Shown here: positions 45,592 to 55,222 of the stretch, piece by piece | Layout: every line of letters begins with the position of its first letter | How positions within the stretch are numbered: position 1 is the first letter of the stretch | Assembly: GCA_016745035.1 (NCBI GenBank) | Contig: JADGDE010000001.1 | Span: 1,138,141-1,202,140, forward strand | DNA: 64,000 bases | Origin: Thiotrichales bacterium | GTDB taxonomy: Bacteria > Pseudomonadota > Gammaproteobacteria > Beggiatoales > Beggiatoaceae | Direction: 5' to 3' | Notes under the pieces: model-generated | What the model was told of the DNA's origin: nothing | Database searches by the model: none | What the model saw: only the letters and a program-made list of their open reading frames with translations | Made by a program: the position numbers and the translations under genes

Positions 45592-48500
45592 TTACTTAAT
45601 ATAATTTTTAAAATAAATTTGAAACCAATCATGTTCAAATCTATAACCATTATTCTCGATTTTTAATAAACCTTTTCGTCGCATAATATCGAGAAAATGT
45701 TGATAATCCCAAGGAGCTATTTTATGCCAATACAGGATAAAACGTAATGCTGTATATTTTATTAACTCAACACCACCATAAGCCAAGAAACCAAAAATAA
45801 ACCCTAACGGAAAACCAACCCTTAAGCTTAAACTTAAATTACCTTGCCAATCTAATTTATTATCATCTGGTGTGACACTGGTAGGTAGAAACAACAACAT
45901 AATAAAAATAATAATTATAGAAATAATGAGAAATATTTTTATATTATTAATTAACATAGTTCTTATTCTTAGAGAAGCTAGAAACTCAGTTTTTTTCCAA
46001 GTTTCATAATTTTTCAATTTATATAAAAAATATGCTATTGTAAATGTAAACCCAATAAAAATAGCATGTAAAATATAAAAATAATCCCCTTTAGTATTTC
46101 CTAGTGAATAATTTACCCAGCTCATAATAAAAACCAATGCAGTTGTTAAAGGAATAAATAGCAAACCATATAAAACATCCTGTTTTGGTAGATTGGTAAA
46201 TTTATAAAACCATTGCTTTGTTTTTGAAAGCACGATATGTTCATGGTTAGTACAGGCAGGATACATAGTTGCACCTGAAATAATACCAAGTGAACCATAA
46301 AATAATGTTGAGACAATAGACCAGCTTTTGGCATCTAATAAATATCCTGTTCCGCCCATAAACACAGCAAGGTAGCCAGAGAGAAAAAATATAAATTGTA
46401 AACGCCGGAAAATCAATAAACTAAGTATACTCATAGAAAGCGCAACAAATACACCAATGCCGGCATAGATAAGTACTAACATAAGCTTATCACTAAAAAT
46501 ATAGCTTTTTGCTAAGTATGACAAAGTCGTTTGTACCGGTTCTAACCAACTAACCACCACTTCATTCCCAGCAGCCACCCGTTTACCAAAAATCAAACCT
46601 GCAATCCCCCCCATGATGCCACCAAAGAAAATGCTAAAAAATAAAATAAAACTATATTGATATTGATGCATTAAATTTTTCGGTAATATCGTGGGAGATA
46701 AACGTTCTAAGGCAAATGTCCCCCCCATATTTGTCATATTAGCAATATGTCCTAACCAAGTATGGATTTGTTCTGTGCTATACGTATCATCTTTTGTCGC
46801 TGTATTTGATTCTGTGATACGATGCTCAATATAAGAATGAATCAGTTTATCTTTAAATTCATCTTGTTTCACATCGCCTTCTAAAAGATTTTCTGCCTTA
46901 GATTGCGCCATTTTTTCAATAAATAAATTTAACCCTAAGGGCAAATTAACAAATTGTTGCATCACCTCTAATTGTAGGTATTTTTTCCAATCTTTATTTT
47001 CTAACTGAATATATTCTTGTGCATAGCTGGTAATATAATCCTTAGCCAAGGTTTGAATACGGCACTCGGTTAAAAACAAAAAGCCTTGTTGATATTGTTC
47101 TATCCACGCCTCTTTCGCCTGAATATACTCCATTTCCCGACTGGCTAGGATCATACCACCAAGGTTTGCTGCTCCATGATGCTGTACGAATTGATTAATT
47201 GCACTTAAAGCAGAGACTCGTAACTCAACAGGAATATGGTCAAAACCATCTAAAAAGAAAATGGCTTGTTGATAATCTAATAAACAAGCAAAATCCTCTA
47301 CAATATTTTTATTACCCAACCTTAGTGATAACTGGTTTTTTAACCATAATTCAAAAGACTCTGTTTTTACGTCCCAATCAGCTAAATGGAAAAATAATGG
47401 TATTTTCAGTGCTATACCATTGAGAGTCGTATTTTCTGTTTGTTCAAGCATTTGCTCAATCAATTGCAATAAAATTAAACTTTTACCAATACCTGCTGCA
47501 CCTAAAATGACGGCAAAACATTGTGTTGAGTCAAACAAAAATTGATAAATTTCCTCACGTTGTACCAAACGTTCTGGCTGCCAGATAATCTTGGAATCGG
47601 GGGATAATAAGCTGATATTTGCCTGATTTTCCATCCAGTCACGTTCTAATCTTAATTGATATTCACATTGAGACTTCACTTGTTTACGTAAGTAAATTGC
47701 ACGGTGTTTAGGTAAATAATCATGATAATGTGATGGGACTATTTCAGTTTTTATCAAAGGTAAAGATCTTTCTTCTTCTCGACTTAAACTACTATCAATA
47801 TGCTTTTTTAAATCAATATCATCTAGTTTTGAGCGTTCATAAAAATTCTTTACCTGTAGTAAAAAAGCGGTATTTTGATGTTGTGAAATGACATCCGAAA
47901 AATAGTTACATATTGCTTGACGAGAATATAAGCGTTGTTTAATGATCCAGTCCATTAACACGGGTGGAATCCAAAATTTCTTTATTTTCTTTTCAATATC
48001 TTGTAAAAAATCTCCTTGATAAATATCAAACACTCGCTTGGTATCATAAGCTGCTAATGCTTGGTTTAAACTGTCAATACCACGTTGAGGAAGGTTGATT
48101 TCAACTTTCGATTTAGTCCCTGCATTGCCTTTAGCAATATAATGATAAGCTCGTTCATCACCGAGCTGTTCTTTTAAAAATTGCCGTAATTTATTTAAAT
48201 GATTAGGAATATTTTTCTTACATTCGGCTGAAGTTAAATGCGGTTTTTTTAAGTAAGCTTGAAAAGCGTTAGATAATGGATAAGTGTATGTATTATTATG
48301 AGGGTTGATCACATTTGAGCTTAAGACACCCAGATCGAACAACCGCTGCTGCACCTGTTTCAACTCATTTTGAGTCGTATCCAAATCACGTAAAACAACT
48401 TGAGCATTATCAGCAGTAAAATTTTGCCACAATTGCTGATAAACCTGCTGAGTCAAGGCATCACAATCATCAGGCAATTGGGGTTTTAAAGGATAAAATA

Positions 48501-48666
48501 AAGCACAAAATTCCTCACGTTCAATGCTACCTTTATGCTCCAAAATAACATAGCTAGCCATGAGCAAAGGGACAGGGTTTTGTATACATTTTTGAACTTC
48601 TCCAGCTTCATAGCATAAGCCAAAGTCCCCCCACACATTTAAATAAATATCTTTTTCAATTGTCAT
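45592..48666 (-). CDS. Membrane STAND ATPase: SARP-like N-terminus, NACHT domain, polytopic C-terminus
   Basis: The 1024-residue protein has three parts. Residues 1 to about 260 resemble a SARP winged helix plus BTAD region (LLMASYVILEHKGSIEREEF, then AAYDTKRVFDIYQGDFLQ). A NACHT ATPase follows, with P-loop ILGAAGIGKSLI near 390 and Walker B AIFFLDGFDHIP near 472. About ten hydrophobic helices occupy 668-965. The end (FLDIMRRKGLLKIENNGYRFEHDWFQIYF) is the short helical tail seen on many NACHT proteins. STAND ATPases sense a ligand, then oligomerise. A membrane-embedded version with a transcription-activator-like head is unusual. It is divergent from the secreted-protein genes that start at 48893 and is markedly AT-rich. 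Confidence 0.78.
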   Translation of the reverse strand: MTIEKDIYLNVWGDFGLCYEAGEVQKCIQNPVPLLMASYVILEHKGSIEREEFCALFYPLKPQLPDDCDALTQQVYQQLWQNFTADNAQVVLRDLDTTQNELKQVQQRLFDLGVLSSNVINPHNNTYTYPLSNAFQAYLKKPHLTSAECKKNIPNHLNKLRQFLKEQLGDERAYHYIAKGNAGTKSKVEINLPQRGIDSLNQALAAYDTKRVFDIYQGDFLQDIEKKIKKFWIPPVLMDWIIKQRLYSRQAICNYFSDVISQHQNTAFLLQVKNFYERSKLDDIDLKKHIDSSLSREEERSLPLIKTEIVPSHYHDYLPKHRAIYLRKQVKSQCEYQLRLERDWMENQANISLLSPDSKIIWQPERLVQREEIYQFLFDSTQCFAVILGAAGIGKSLILLQLIEQMLEQTENTTLNGIALKIPLFFHLADWDVKTESFELWLKNQLSLRLGNKNIVEDFACLLDYQQAIFFLDGFDHIPVELRVSALSAINQFVQHHGAANLGGMILASREMEYIQAKEAWIEQYQQGFLFLTECRIQTLAKDYITSYAQEYIQLENKDWKKYLQLEVMQQFVNLPLGLNLFIEKMAQSKAENLLEGDVKQDEFKDKLIHSYIEHRITESNTATKDDTYSTEQIHTWLGHIANMTNMGGTFALERLSPTILPKNLMHQYQYSFILFFSIFFGGIMGGIAGLIFGKRVAAGNEVVVSWLEPVQTTLSYLAKSYIFSDKLMLVLIYAGIGVFVALSMSILSLLIFRRLQFIFFLSGYLAVFMGGTGYLLDAKSWSIVSTLFYGSLGIISGATMYPACTNHEHIVLSKTKQWFYKFTNLPKQDVLYGLLFIPLTTALVFIMSWVNYSLGNTKGDYFYILHAIFIGFTFTIAYFLYKLKNYETWKKTEFLASLRIRTMLINNIKIFLIISIIIIFIMLLFLPTSVTPDDNKLDWQGNLSLSLRVGFPLGFIFGFLAYGGVELIKYTALRFILYWHKIAPWDYQHFLDIMRRKGLLKIENNGYRFEHDWFQIYFKNYIK

Positions 48667-48892
48667 ACGCTCTCCTTGTATGTGGCTATATTAAATACTC
48701 TTAACAAGTCATGCAAATTTCTATTTTTTCATTAAAATGTATTTTTTTATATTTAAAAATCAAATGATTAAAAAAAATCAATTTATAGTCCAATATATAT
48801 CCATTTTATAAATTGCAGCATGGAGGATTTTTATAAACATTGATACTAGGCATACTGCATTTATGCTCATAGCCCAATACAAGGAGATGATA

Positions 48893-50029
48893 ATGAAGCG
48901 TATTTTAAGTTTTAATATAGTCATGGCTTTTCTACTTAGCCTGATATCGTTTGCACATGCAGACAGTACAGAAAAAATCATTTTAATTTCAGGTATCGAC
49001 TTTGCTAAAACAGGAAAATGTAAAAAACAAGCCTGCCCTGATACCGAATATCTTTATCATCGCGATCTGGGTGACATACTTAACCAACAATTAAACCAAC
49101 AGCAAAAGCTGGCTGATATTCACACCTTTAAATGGTCACAAGACATGATACGTCATGGTGAAAGTTTAAAGGATAAATTTAACCAATGGTTTCATAGTGA
49201 AGTTTGTCAAGCAGGACAAGCCTGCAACTTATCTTTTATCGCCCATTCTTGGGGCACAATCATCACCACTGATTTTATTACTGCCTTGCCAAGCAACACA
49301 GCTTTTAAAATAAGAACCGTTATCACCTATGGCAGCCCAGTCACAGGCGCGATGATTAGCCCCTTTCGCTCATCTTTTTGGCAAGATGCGATTGTCAGGG
49401 TTGGAGATGTTGATAACTGGATTGATAACCAACCTGCTCGCTGGGTCAATATTGTTAATTTTGCTGACCCATTGGCTTGGGATTATTTAGATGATTTTGG
49501 TTTTCCTTTTCCCAATGTTGAAAACCTCACGGCTGATGGTTTTACTTCTTTTAAAGGTCGTTTAGAAGAAGTTTACCCTGTAAAAGATTCTGAATTTGAC
49601 CCCCGTTTTTTACCGTTTAGTGCTTTGTCTGAATTAAATCAAGGAGGAGAAAATGCGGTTAAAGTGATTACTTCCTTATGGAATCAAGGTAATCCAGATT
49701 TTAAGGCACACGGCACGCCCAGTTATGAACCAACACGTTTGGTTAATTACGTCATTGAACGTTTACCTAATGCTAAACATAATAAGAACCCCATAACCTC
49801 TCTAGCACAGCAACAAATCCAAGCGTGTATCAATACTTTTTCTACTTATTTTGGTCGCCCAGACAGTGAAGCCTATGCCTGTGGTAATGACCAATACCTG
49901 TGCCAACTCACAACAGGTGGTTTACGCGGTCAAGTGCTGGCTATTGCCGTACCTCAACAACTACAAAGTGGGTTTTATTACTACTGGAATGGTTGGGGTG
50001 GCCCTGTCGATTTGGCTTATTGTCAATAA
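48893..50029 (+). CDS. Secreted alpha/beta-hydrolase (lipase/esterase-like)
   Basis: The start at ATG 48893 has AAGGAG 6 bp upstream and gives a signal peptide (FNIVMAFLLSLISFAHA). The 378-residue protein has a nucleophile elbow FIAHSWGTI (a GxSxG variant with alanine first). NFADPLAWDY is a likely acid region and KAHGTPSYEP a likely catalytic histidine region. Four or more cysteines near the N- and C-termini fit a periplasmic or extracellular location. The substrate is unknown; lipid or ester hydrolysis is possible. It leads the MACPF-like effector genes, 34 bp away. Confidence 0.72.
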   Translation: MKRILSFNIVMAFLLSLISFAHADSTEKIILISGIDFAKTGKCKKQACPDTEYLYHRDLGDILNQQLNQQQKLADIHTFKWSQDMIRHGESLKDKFNQWFHSEVCQAGQACNLSFIAHSWGTIITTDFITALPSNTAFKIRTVITYGSPVTGAMISPFRSSFWQDAIVRVGDVDNWIDNQPARWVNIVNFADPLAWDYLDDFGFPFPNVENLTADGFTSFKGRLEEVYPVKDSEFDPRFLPFSALSELNQGGENAVKVITSLWNQGNPDFKAHGTPSYEPTRLVNYVIERLPNAKHNKNPITSLAQQQIQACINTFSTYFGRPDSEAYACGNDQYLCQLTTGGLRGQVLAIAVPQQLQSGFYYYWNGWGGPVDLAYCQ

Positions 50030-50063
50030 TTCACTCTACTTTTCTTAACTTAGGAGAATCAAT

Positions 50064-52541
50064 ATGAAATTATCTATAAAGCTCTTTAGCTACATTATTG
50101 GGATATGGCTTACAACAATATTACAAGTTAGCCATGCCCAAATTTGTGACATTCCTGCAGATACTAGCCCACCTAATGAAGGAATTTTAGAAATTCTTGG
50201 TGGTGGTTACAGTGAGGCACGACAACGCATAAAACCCAGAAGTTGTATCCCTGGGACACCCGAAAAAGATTCAGGGAGTGGAATGGCAAGCTTAAGTGCA
50301 GAATTGCTTACCAATTATAAAGAAATAACCCATACTTTAAACCGCTCTACAAATGGAAAAATAAAAATTGGTTGGTTTAGTTTTGGTGGTGCCCGATCTT
50401 TTGTTAAAAAGATTACAGAAAAATCTTACAGCCAAACTTTTGTATTGAAGTTTACTGCAAGAACAGGAAATGGGCGTTTTGTATTAGATGATACAATTTC
50501 ATTAACTGAATTTGCCCAACAAATAAAACATGATGCTTGTGAATTTAAAAAATACTGTGGTGATAGTTTTATTTTTCAAACAGAAGAAGGGGCAGAACTT
50601 TATGTCGCCATTCAATTGGCATTTAGTTCTCGTTCTAGCTTTGAGCAATACCAAAAAAGTTTCTCTGCTGGGATTGAAGCAACTTTACGTGTTTGCTGTG
50701 TTGATGTAGCCATCTCTGCCAGTTTAGGCAATGCCGTCAATAAAATAACGAGTAGTTTAAAAAAACAAGGAGAAGTTAATATATTTACTTACCAAAAAGG
50801 GGGAGATGTTGCACAATTAGGACGATTATTAGGGCAAAATAATGCCATGGCAAATTGTTCCTTAGAAAATACCAAAGCTTGTTTGCAAATGGCTGATAAT
50901 GCTGTGGCTTATCTTGCCAGTGATGCTTTTATTAATGGTGTTAAGGAATCCCCAGCCATTTTAAGTTCAGCAACACGCCCTTATTGGGAAGTTTCTCCAG
51001 AAATTCCTGACTTGCCTAATGAAGTAACAGCAGAAATTGAAAATGCTAGAAAACGTTTAGCAGATGCTTTTGATATACGGTTGACTGATCAAGAAACATT
51101 AAAAAACACATTTAAACTAGATTTACCTGGGGAGCGTCGGCAACAACTAGAACAGTTGAATACTATATTAGATGCAGATATTCAGGAAATTTATAAAGCT
51201 GGGTTGCTGTGCTTTAGTGATTTGGCAAATTGCTATAAATATTCTAATAAAATATTGATGAACTTAAAATCTTATGATAATAGCATTATAAATTATAATT
51301 TAGCAGATGGATTGACAGCTTTTTATCCATTTAATAACAATATATTAGATGAGAGTGGGAATGATTATCATGGTGAAATCCATGAAGCAACTATAACAAC
51401 AGATAGGTTTGAAACCTTAAGTGCTTACTATTTTAATGGTTCAGATAGCTTGATTAAGATAAACTCTAATGCGATTAATAATAATGATATTTTTAGTATA
51501 TCATATTGGATTAAAACAACGGACAAATCTAATAATAAACACTATTTTTCAGCTGCAAATAATAAAAACTCTAATGAACTATTATTAAAGCATAGTAATG
51601 GCAGAGTCGGGGTTTTAATGAAAAATGTGGGTTCCGAATATACTCAGAATATAATAAATGATGGTATTTGGCACAATATTATAATATCTAGAAGTGGTAA
51701 AAATATTAAAATTTATATTGATACTAAACTAGAACTTTTTTGGACAAATGCACCAGAAGGTGTATTACGTGTTGATAATTCTGGACTATGGCTAGGAGGA
51801 GATCAAGATTGTATAGCTGGATGTTGGGAATCACATGAATATTTTAAAGGATCATTAGATAATATTCGTATTTATAATCGCCTTTTGACTGATGCTGAAA
51901 TTCAACAACTCTACATGATAGATGCTGAAAAAGTAAAAATAAACCAACCTCCATTAGCAATATTTAGTGCCTCAACATTGCCTGGCACCCAATCTATTGA
52001 TTTAAATGCAACTTTTTCAAGTGACATTGACGCTTCTACTTTGTTATACCAATGGCATACCTCAAACGGTCAAACCGCTGATGGACAAACCGCACAATTT
52101 AATTTCCAAAAGTCTGGTGAACATTTAGTCACGCTCACGGTGACTGATGACAAAGGTGCAACCTCTCAAGCACAGAAAAAAGTCTATGTCACTACTTCAG
52201 ATGCTATACCAATGCCCCCAAAACCAGAACCAAACAACTGCAAAGCTCAATACAGCTTAGATGGTCGTTTGTATCTTCCTTGTGTGCAAGTAGGTGTACT
52301 AGGCAGCTTACAAATTCTAGAAGTGACGCTGAACCAGTTAAAACCCAATCTGAAATTCAACGTAAATCCGCTTAATTTTCCTCAACACAATTTCCGTGAT
52401 GCGTGTTTAGCCACCTATAATTCAAGTACCGGACGGCTATCGCTACCCTGTGTTGCGGTACAAGGCGTGAGCAGAGAATATGCTGTTGAGTTACAACAAC
52501 AAAGTGGAACACTCTCCTTCACCGTTACTCAACTACATTAA
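50064..52541 (+). CDS. Secreted MACPF/perforin-like protein with LamG, PKD and cysteine-paired C-terminal domains (paralogue 1)
   Basis: The 825-residue protein has a TAGGAG ribosome-binding site and a signal peptide ending HAQIC. Residues about 25-305 resemble the bacterial MACPF-like fold: an early LGGGYSEARQRIKPRSC block, then KYCGDSFIFQTEEGAELYVA at the place of the FGTHY-GG motif, then YQKGGDVAQLG. A helical linker precedes a LamG/concanavalin-like domain (about 415-620), a PKD domain (about 630-710), and a C-terminal domain. That last domain has two copies of a C...GRL-LPCV-V pattern. I infer a target-binding pore-forming or adhesive protein. MACPF membership needs profile or structure confirmation. 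Confidence 0.6.
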   Translation: MKLSIKLFSYIIGIWLTTILQVSHAQICDIPADTSPPNEGILEILGGGYSEARQRIKPRSCIPGTPEKDSGSGMASLSAELLTNYKEITHTLNRSTNGKIKIGWFSFGGARSFVKKITEKSYSQTFVLKFTARTGNGRFVLDDTISLTEFAQQIKHDACEFKKYCGDSFIFQTEEGAELYVAIQLAFSSRSSFEQYQKSFSAGIEATLRVCCVDVAISASLGNAVNKITSSLKKQGEVNIFTYQKGGDVAQLGRLLGQNNAMANCSLENTKACLQMADNAVAYLASDAFINGVKESPAILSSATRPYWEVSPEIPDLPNEVTAEIENARKRLADAFDIRLTDQETLKNTFKLDLPGERRQQLEQLNTILDADIQEIYKAGLLCFSDLANCYKYSNKILMNLKSYDNSIINYNLADGLTAFYPFNNNILDESGNDYHGEIHEATITTDRFETLSAYYFNGSDSLIKINSNAINNNDIFSISYWIKTTDKSNNKHYFSAANNKNSNELLLKHSNGRVGVLMKNVGSEYTQNIINDGIWHNIIISRSGKNIKIYIDTKLELFWTNAPEGVLRVDNSGLWLGGDQDCIAGCWESHEYFKGSLDNIRIYNRLLTDAEIQQLYMIDAEKVKINQPPLAIFSASTLPGTQSIDLNATFSSDIDASTLLYQWHTSNGQTADGQTAQFNFQKSGEHLVTLTVTDDKGATSQAQKKVYVTTSDAIPMPPKPEPNNCKAQYSLDGRLYLPCVQVGVLGSLQILEVTLNQLKPNLKFNVNPLNFPQHNFRDACLATYNSSTGRLSLPCVAVQGVSREYAVELQQQSGTLSFTVTQLH

Positions 52542-52550
52542 CCCTTTGAT

Positions 52551-52568
52551 GGTGGGCTTTTGCCCACC
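52551..52568 (+). terminator. Hairpin after paralogue 1 (GGTGGGC/GCCCACC)
   Basis: Stem GGTGGGC-tttt-GCCCACC lies 10 bp after the stop codon. No T-run follows, so it may attenuate rather than stop transcription. A copy follows paralogue 2 as well. Confidence 0.5.
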
Positions 52569-52607
52569 GGGTAATTTCCATTTTCTCAACACCCATTGGA
52601 GATAATA

Positions 52608-55004
52608 ATGCGCTATCCAATTTTAATTTTGCTACTGAGCTTTTTCAGTAGCCTCTCATACGCAACATCTTGCCCTTCTTTAGATGGGCAGTTTAGAAAT
52701 GATGATAATTTAACCGCCAAATTGGGTTACGGCAAAGATTGGAATAGAGAAATTTCTAAACAACAAAGCTGTCTGTCTTTTACACCACAATTTATTAATG
52801 GTGGTAGTAGTGAACTAAAACTTAATGTTATTTCAAGTTTTGAAGATGTATTAAATAAAACTAAAATAGAATTTGGCGGTAAAGTTTCTTATATGGCGAT
52901 TTTTAAAGTGGGTTTGCAACAAACCTATGAAAAAATCATTCATGAAAAGGCATTCAATCAATCTTTTTTATTAAGTTATGATATCGACTTTGGCACTTAT
53001 GATGCTCAGTTAGATGATAATGCCCCCCTGAACAACACTGGAAAGCAACTCAGTGATGATGGTTGTGAATTTAAACGCGTATGTGGTAATGCCTATGTTT
53101 GTCAAGCACACAGCAGTGCAGGCATTGACGTTAAAATAGATTTTGCATTTACTTCCTCATATCACAAACGTCTTTTTAAAACCAAAGTATCAGCGGAAAT
53201 TTCTACAGGTAAATTTGGTGGTGGTTTAAGTGCTGCGGTAGAAAAATTATCTGAAACCACCCGAAAAAATAGTAGTGTACAAATTGAAGCAATTCAAAAA
53301 GGTGGCAACATTGAAGACCTCAGCAGTATTTTAGGCGGTGGTACAATTTTTAATTGTGGTTTAGATAATTTAAAAGCTTGTGATGAAGCTCTCACTAAAA
53401 TATCAGAATATGTCGCCAGTGAAAAGTTTCGAGTATCTGCCCGTGCTAACCCCAGTATTTCAAAACATAAATACTGTTCCTATAGCAATATTCTGGGTGT
53501 ACCATCTATCCCTAGTGAAATTACGCCAGAAATTGAAGCTGCACGTGAACAGCTCGTTAATGCGTATAAAAAACTTTTAGCAGATAAACGCAAAGCTTTT
53601 GTATTACTGGAGTTATCATTGTCTGATGAACGTATCCAAAAATTAGAAGATTTGTTGGTGATTCTGGATAAAGACACCGATGCAGTCTATTCAGCAGGAC
53701 AATTATGTCTCAATAATTTAGCGCAGTGTTCAAATGAAGCGACAAAAGTATTGGAAGAAACTTTGGCTTATGATGAAAATATTTTAGAGCCACAATTATC
53801 AGATGGTTTAATGGGAGGTTATTCCTTTGACGGAAATACTCATGATGTCAGTGGTAATGATAATCATGGGGTTAATTTTGGGGCAACTTTAACAGAGGAT
53901 AGAAATGGTGTTCCAAACAATGCTTATAAGTTTAACGGTTTAAATAGTTATATTGAACTTCCTAACAAGCAAAGTTTAAATATAACAGGTGATCTAACAT
54001 TAGTTGCATGGATACATCCTGATAGCTTTGCTAATTCAAATGGGACATATGTAATATGGGGATATGACTCCTATACTTTTCAATTTGTCCCTGCTACCCA
54101 ATTATTGGCGAATTATAGATATGGCGTTAGTAATCCGGGGTATCATAGAACATCTAACAATAGTGTACTTGTTGGAAAAAATACTTTAATTGCATCGGTA
54201 TGGAATGGTGATTCGTTAAAGCAGTATGTCAATGGGAAATTAAATAATACAGTTTTAAATGTAGGAGGCACTGCAAATCATACAAGAAATACCTATATAG
54301 GAGTACATCGTCTTAGCAATGGTAATTCAACTTTTCACGGCACTATAGATAATGTACGCATTTATAACCGAACATTAAGTGATGAAGAAATTAAAAAAAT
54401 TCACACTTTAACCAAAAATGAATTTAATCATTTACCATTTGCAGTTTTTTCAGTATCTCAATCACAACAAAGCTTTTCTGTTGATGCCAGTTATGCCAGT
54501 GACACCGATGGCACTATTGCCCAATATCAATGGCACACCTCAGACGGTCAAACCTCTGATGGACAAACCGCACAATTTAATTTTCAAAAGTCTGGGGAGC
54601 ATTTAATCACGCTCACGGTAACTGATGACAAAGGTGCAACCTCCCAAGCACAGAAAAAAGTCTATGTTACTTCCTCAGTTCCACCACCACCACCAAATTG
54701 CAAAGCTCAATACAGCTTAGATGGACGTTTATATCTTCCTTGTGTGCAAATAAGTGTACTAGGCAGCTCACAAATTCTAGAAGTGACGCTGAACCAGTTA
54801 AAACCCAATCTGAAATTCAAAGTAGACCCACTTAATTTACCTCAACACAATTTCCGTGATGCGTGTTTAGCCACCTATACCCCAAGCACAGGTAAGTTAT
54901 CTCTCCCCTGTGTTACGGTACAAGGCGTGAGCAGAGAATATGCCGTTGAGTTACAACAACAAAGTGGAACACTCACCTTCAGTGTTACTCAACTACATTA
55001 TTAA
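52608..55004 (+). CDS. Secreted MACPF/perforin-like protein with LamG, PKD and cysteine-paired C-terminal domains (paralogue 2)
   Basis: ATG 52608 follows TTGGAG and starts a signal peptide (MRYPILILLLSFFSSLSYA). The 798 residues repeat the architecture of the previous gene: MACPF-like head (RVCGNAYVCQAHSSAGIDV, IQKGGNIEDLS), helical linker, LamG (about 400-600), PKD (about 609-689), and C-terminal domain with paired cysteines. The heads are diverged, but the last 450 or so bases of the two genes are nearly identical, which suggests recent gene conversion. Both genes are more AT-rich than flanking core genes. Confidence 0.6.
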   Translation: MRYPILILLLSFFSSLSYATSCPSLDGQFRNDDNLTAKLGYGKDWNREISKQQSCLSFTPQFINGGSSELKLNVISSFEDVLNKTKIEFGGKVSYMAIFKVGLQQTYEKIIHEKAFNQSFLLSYDIDFGTYDAQLDDNAPLNNTGKQLSDDGCEFKRVCGNAYVCQAHSSAGIDVKIDFAFTSSYHKRLFKTKVSAEISTGKFGGGLSAAVEKLSETTRKNSSVQIEAIQKGGNIEDLSSILGGGTIFNCGLDNLKACDEALTKISEYVASEKFRVSARANPSISKHKYCSYSNILGVPSIPSEITPEIEAAREQLVNAYKKLLADKRKAFVLLELSLSDERIQKLEDLLVILDKDTDAVYSAGQLCLNNLAQCSNEATKVLEETLAYDENILEPQLSDGLMGGYSFDGNTHDVSGNDNHGVNFGATLTEDRNGVPNNAYKFNGLNSYIELPNKQSLNITGDLTLVAWIHPDSFANSNGTYVIWGYDSYTFQFVPATQLLANYRYGVSNPGYHRTSNNSVLVGKNTLIASVWNGDSLKQYVNGKLNNTVLNVGGTANHTRNTYIGVHRLSNGNSTFHGTIDNVRIYNRTLSDEEIKKIHTLTKNEFNHLPFAVFSVSQSQQSFSVDASYASDTDGTIAQYQWHTSDGQTSDGQTAQFNFQKSGEHLITLTVTDDKGATSQAQKKVYVTSSVPPPPPNCKAQYSLDGRLYLPCVQISVLGSSQILEVTLNQLKPNLKFKVDPLNLPQHNFRDACLATYTPSTGKLSLPCVTVQGVSREYAVELQQQSGTLTFSVTQLHY

Positions 55005-55013
55005 CCCTTTGAT

Positions 55014-55032
55014 GGTGGGCTTTTTGCCCACC
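55014..55032 (+). terminator. Hairpin after paralogue 2 (copy of the 52551 hairpin)
   Basis: GGTGGGC-ttttt-GCCCACC, with the same flanking bases as after paralogue 1. It marks the junction of a tandem duplication unit that includes the downstream spacer and next gene start. Confidence 0.5.
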
Positions 55033-55072
55033 GAATAATTTCTATTTTTTTTAACACCCATTGGAGATAATA

Positions 55073-55222
55073 ATACGCTATCCAATTTTAATTTTGCTAC
55101 TGAGCTTTTTTAGTAGCCTCTCATACGCAACATCTTGCCCTTCTTTAGATGGTCAGTTTAGAAATGATGATAACTTAACGGCTAAACTAGGTTATGGAAA
55201 AGACTGGGATAGAGATTTTTAA
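55073..55222 (+). pseudogene. Decapitated third copy of the MACPF-like gene
   Basis: The sequence after paralogue 2 repeats that gene's own leader and first 49 codons almost exactly (signal peptide, then CPSLDGQFRNDDNLTAK). The start codon is changed from ATG to ATA at 55073-55075. The frame ends in TAA at 55220-55222, exactly where repeat B3 begins. The remainder of the gene is gone. It is a recent duplicate truncated at a repeat. Confidence 0.85.
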
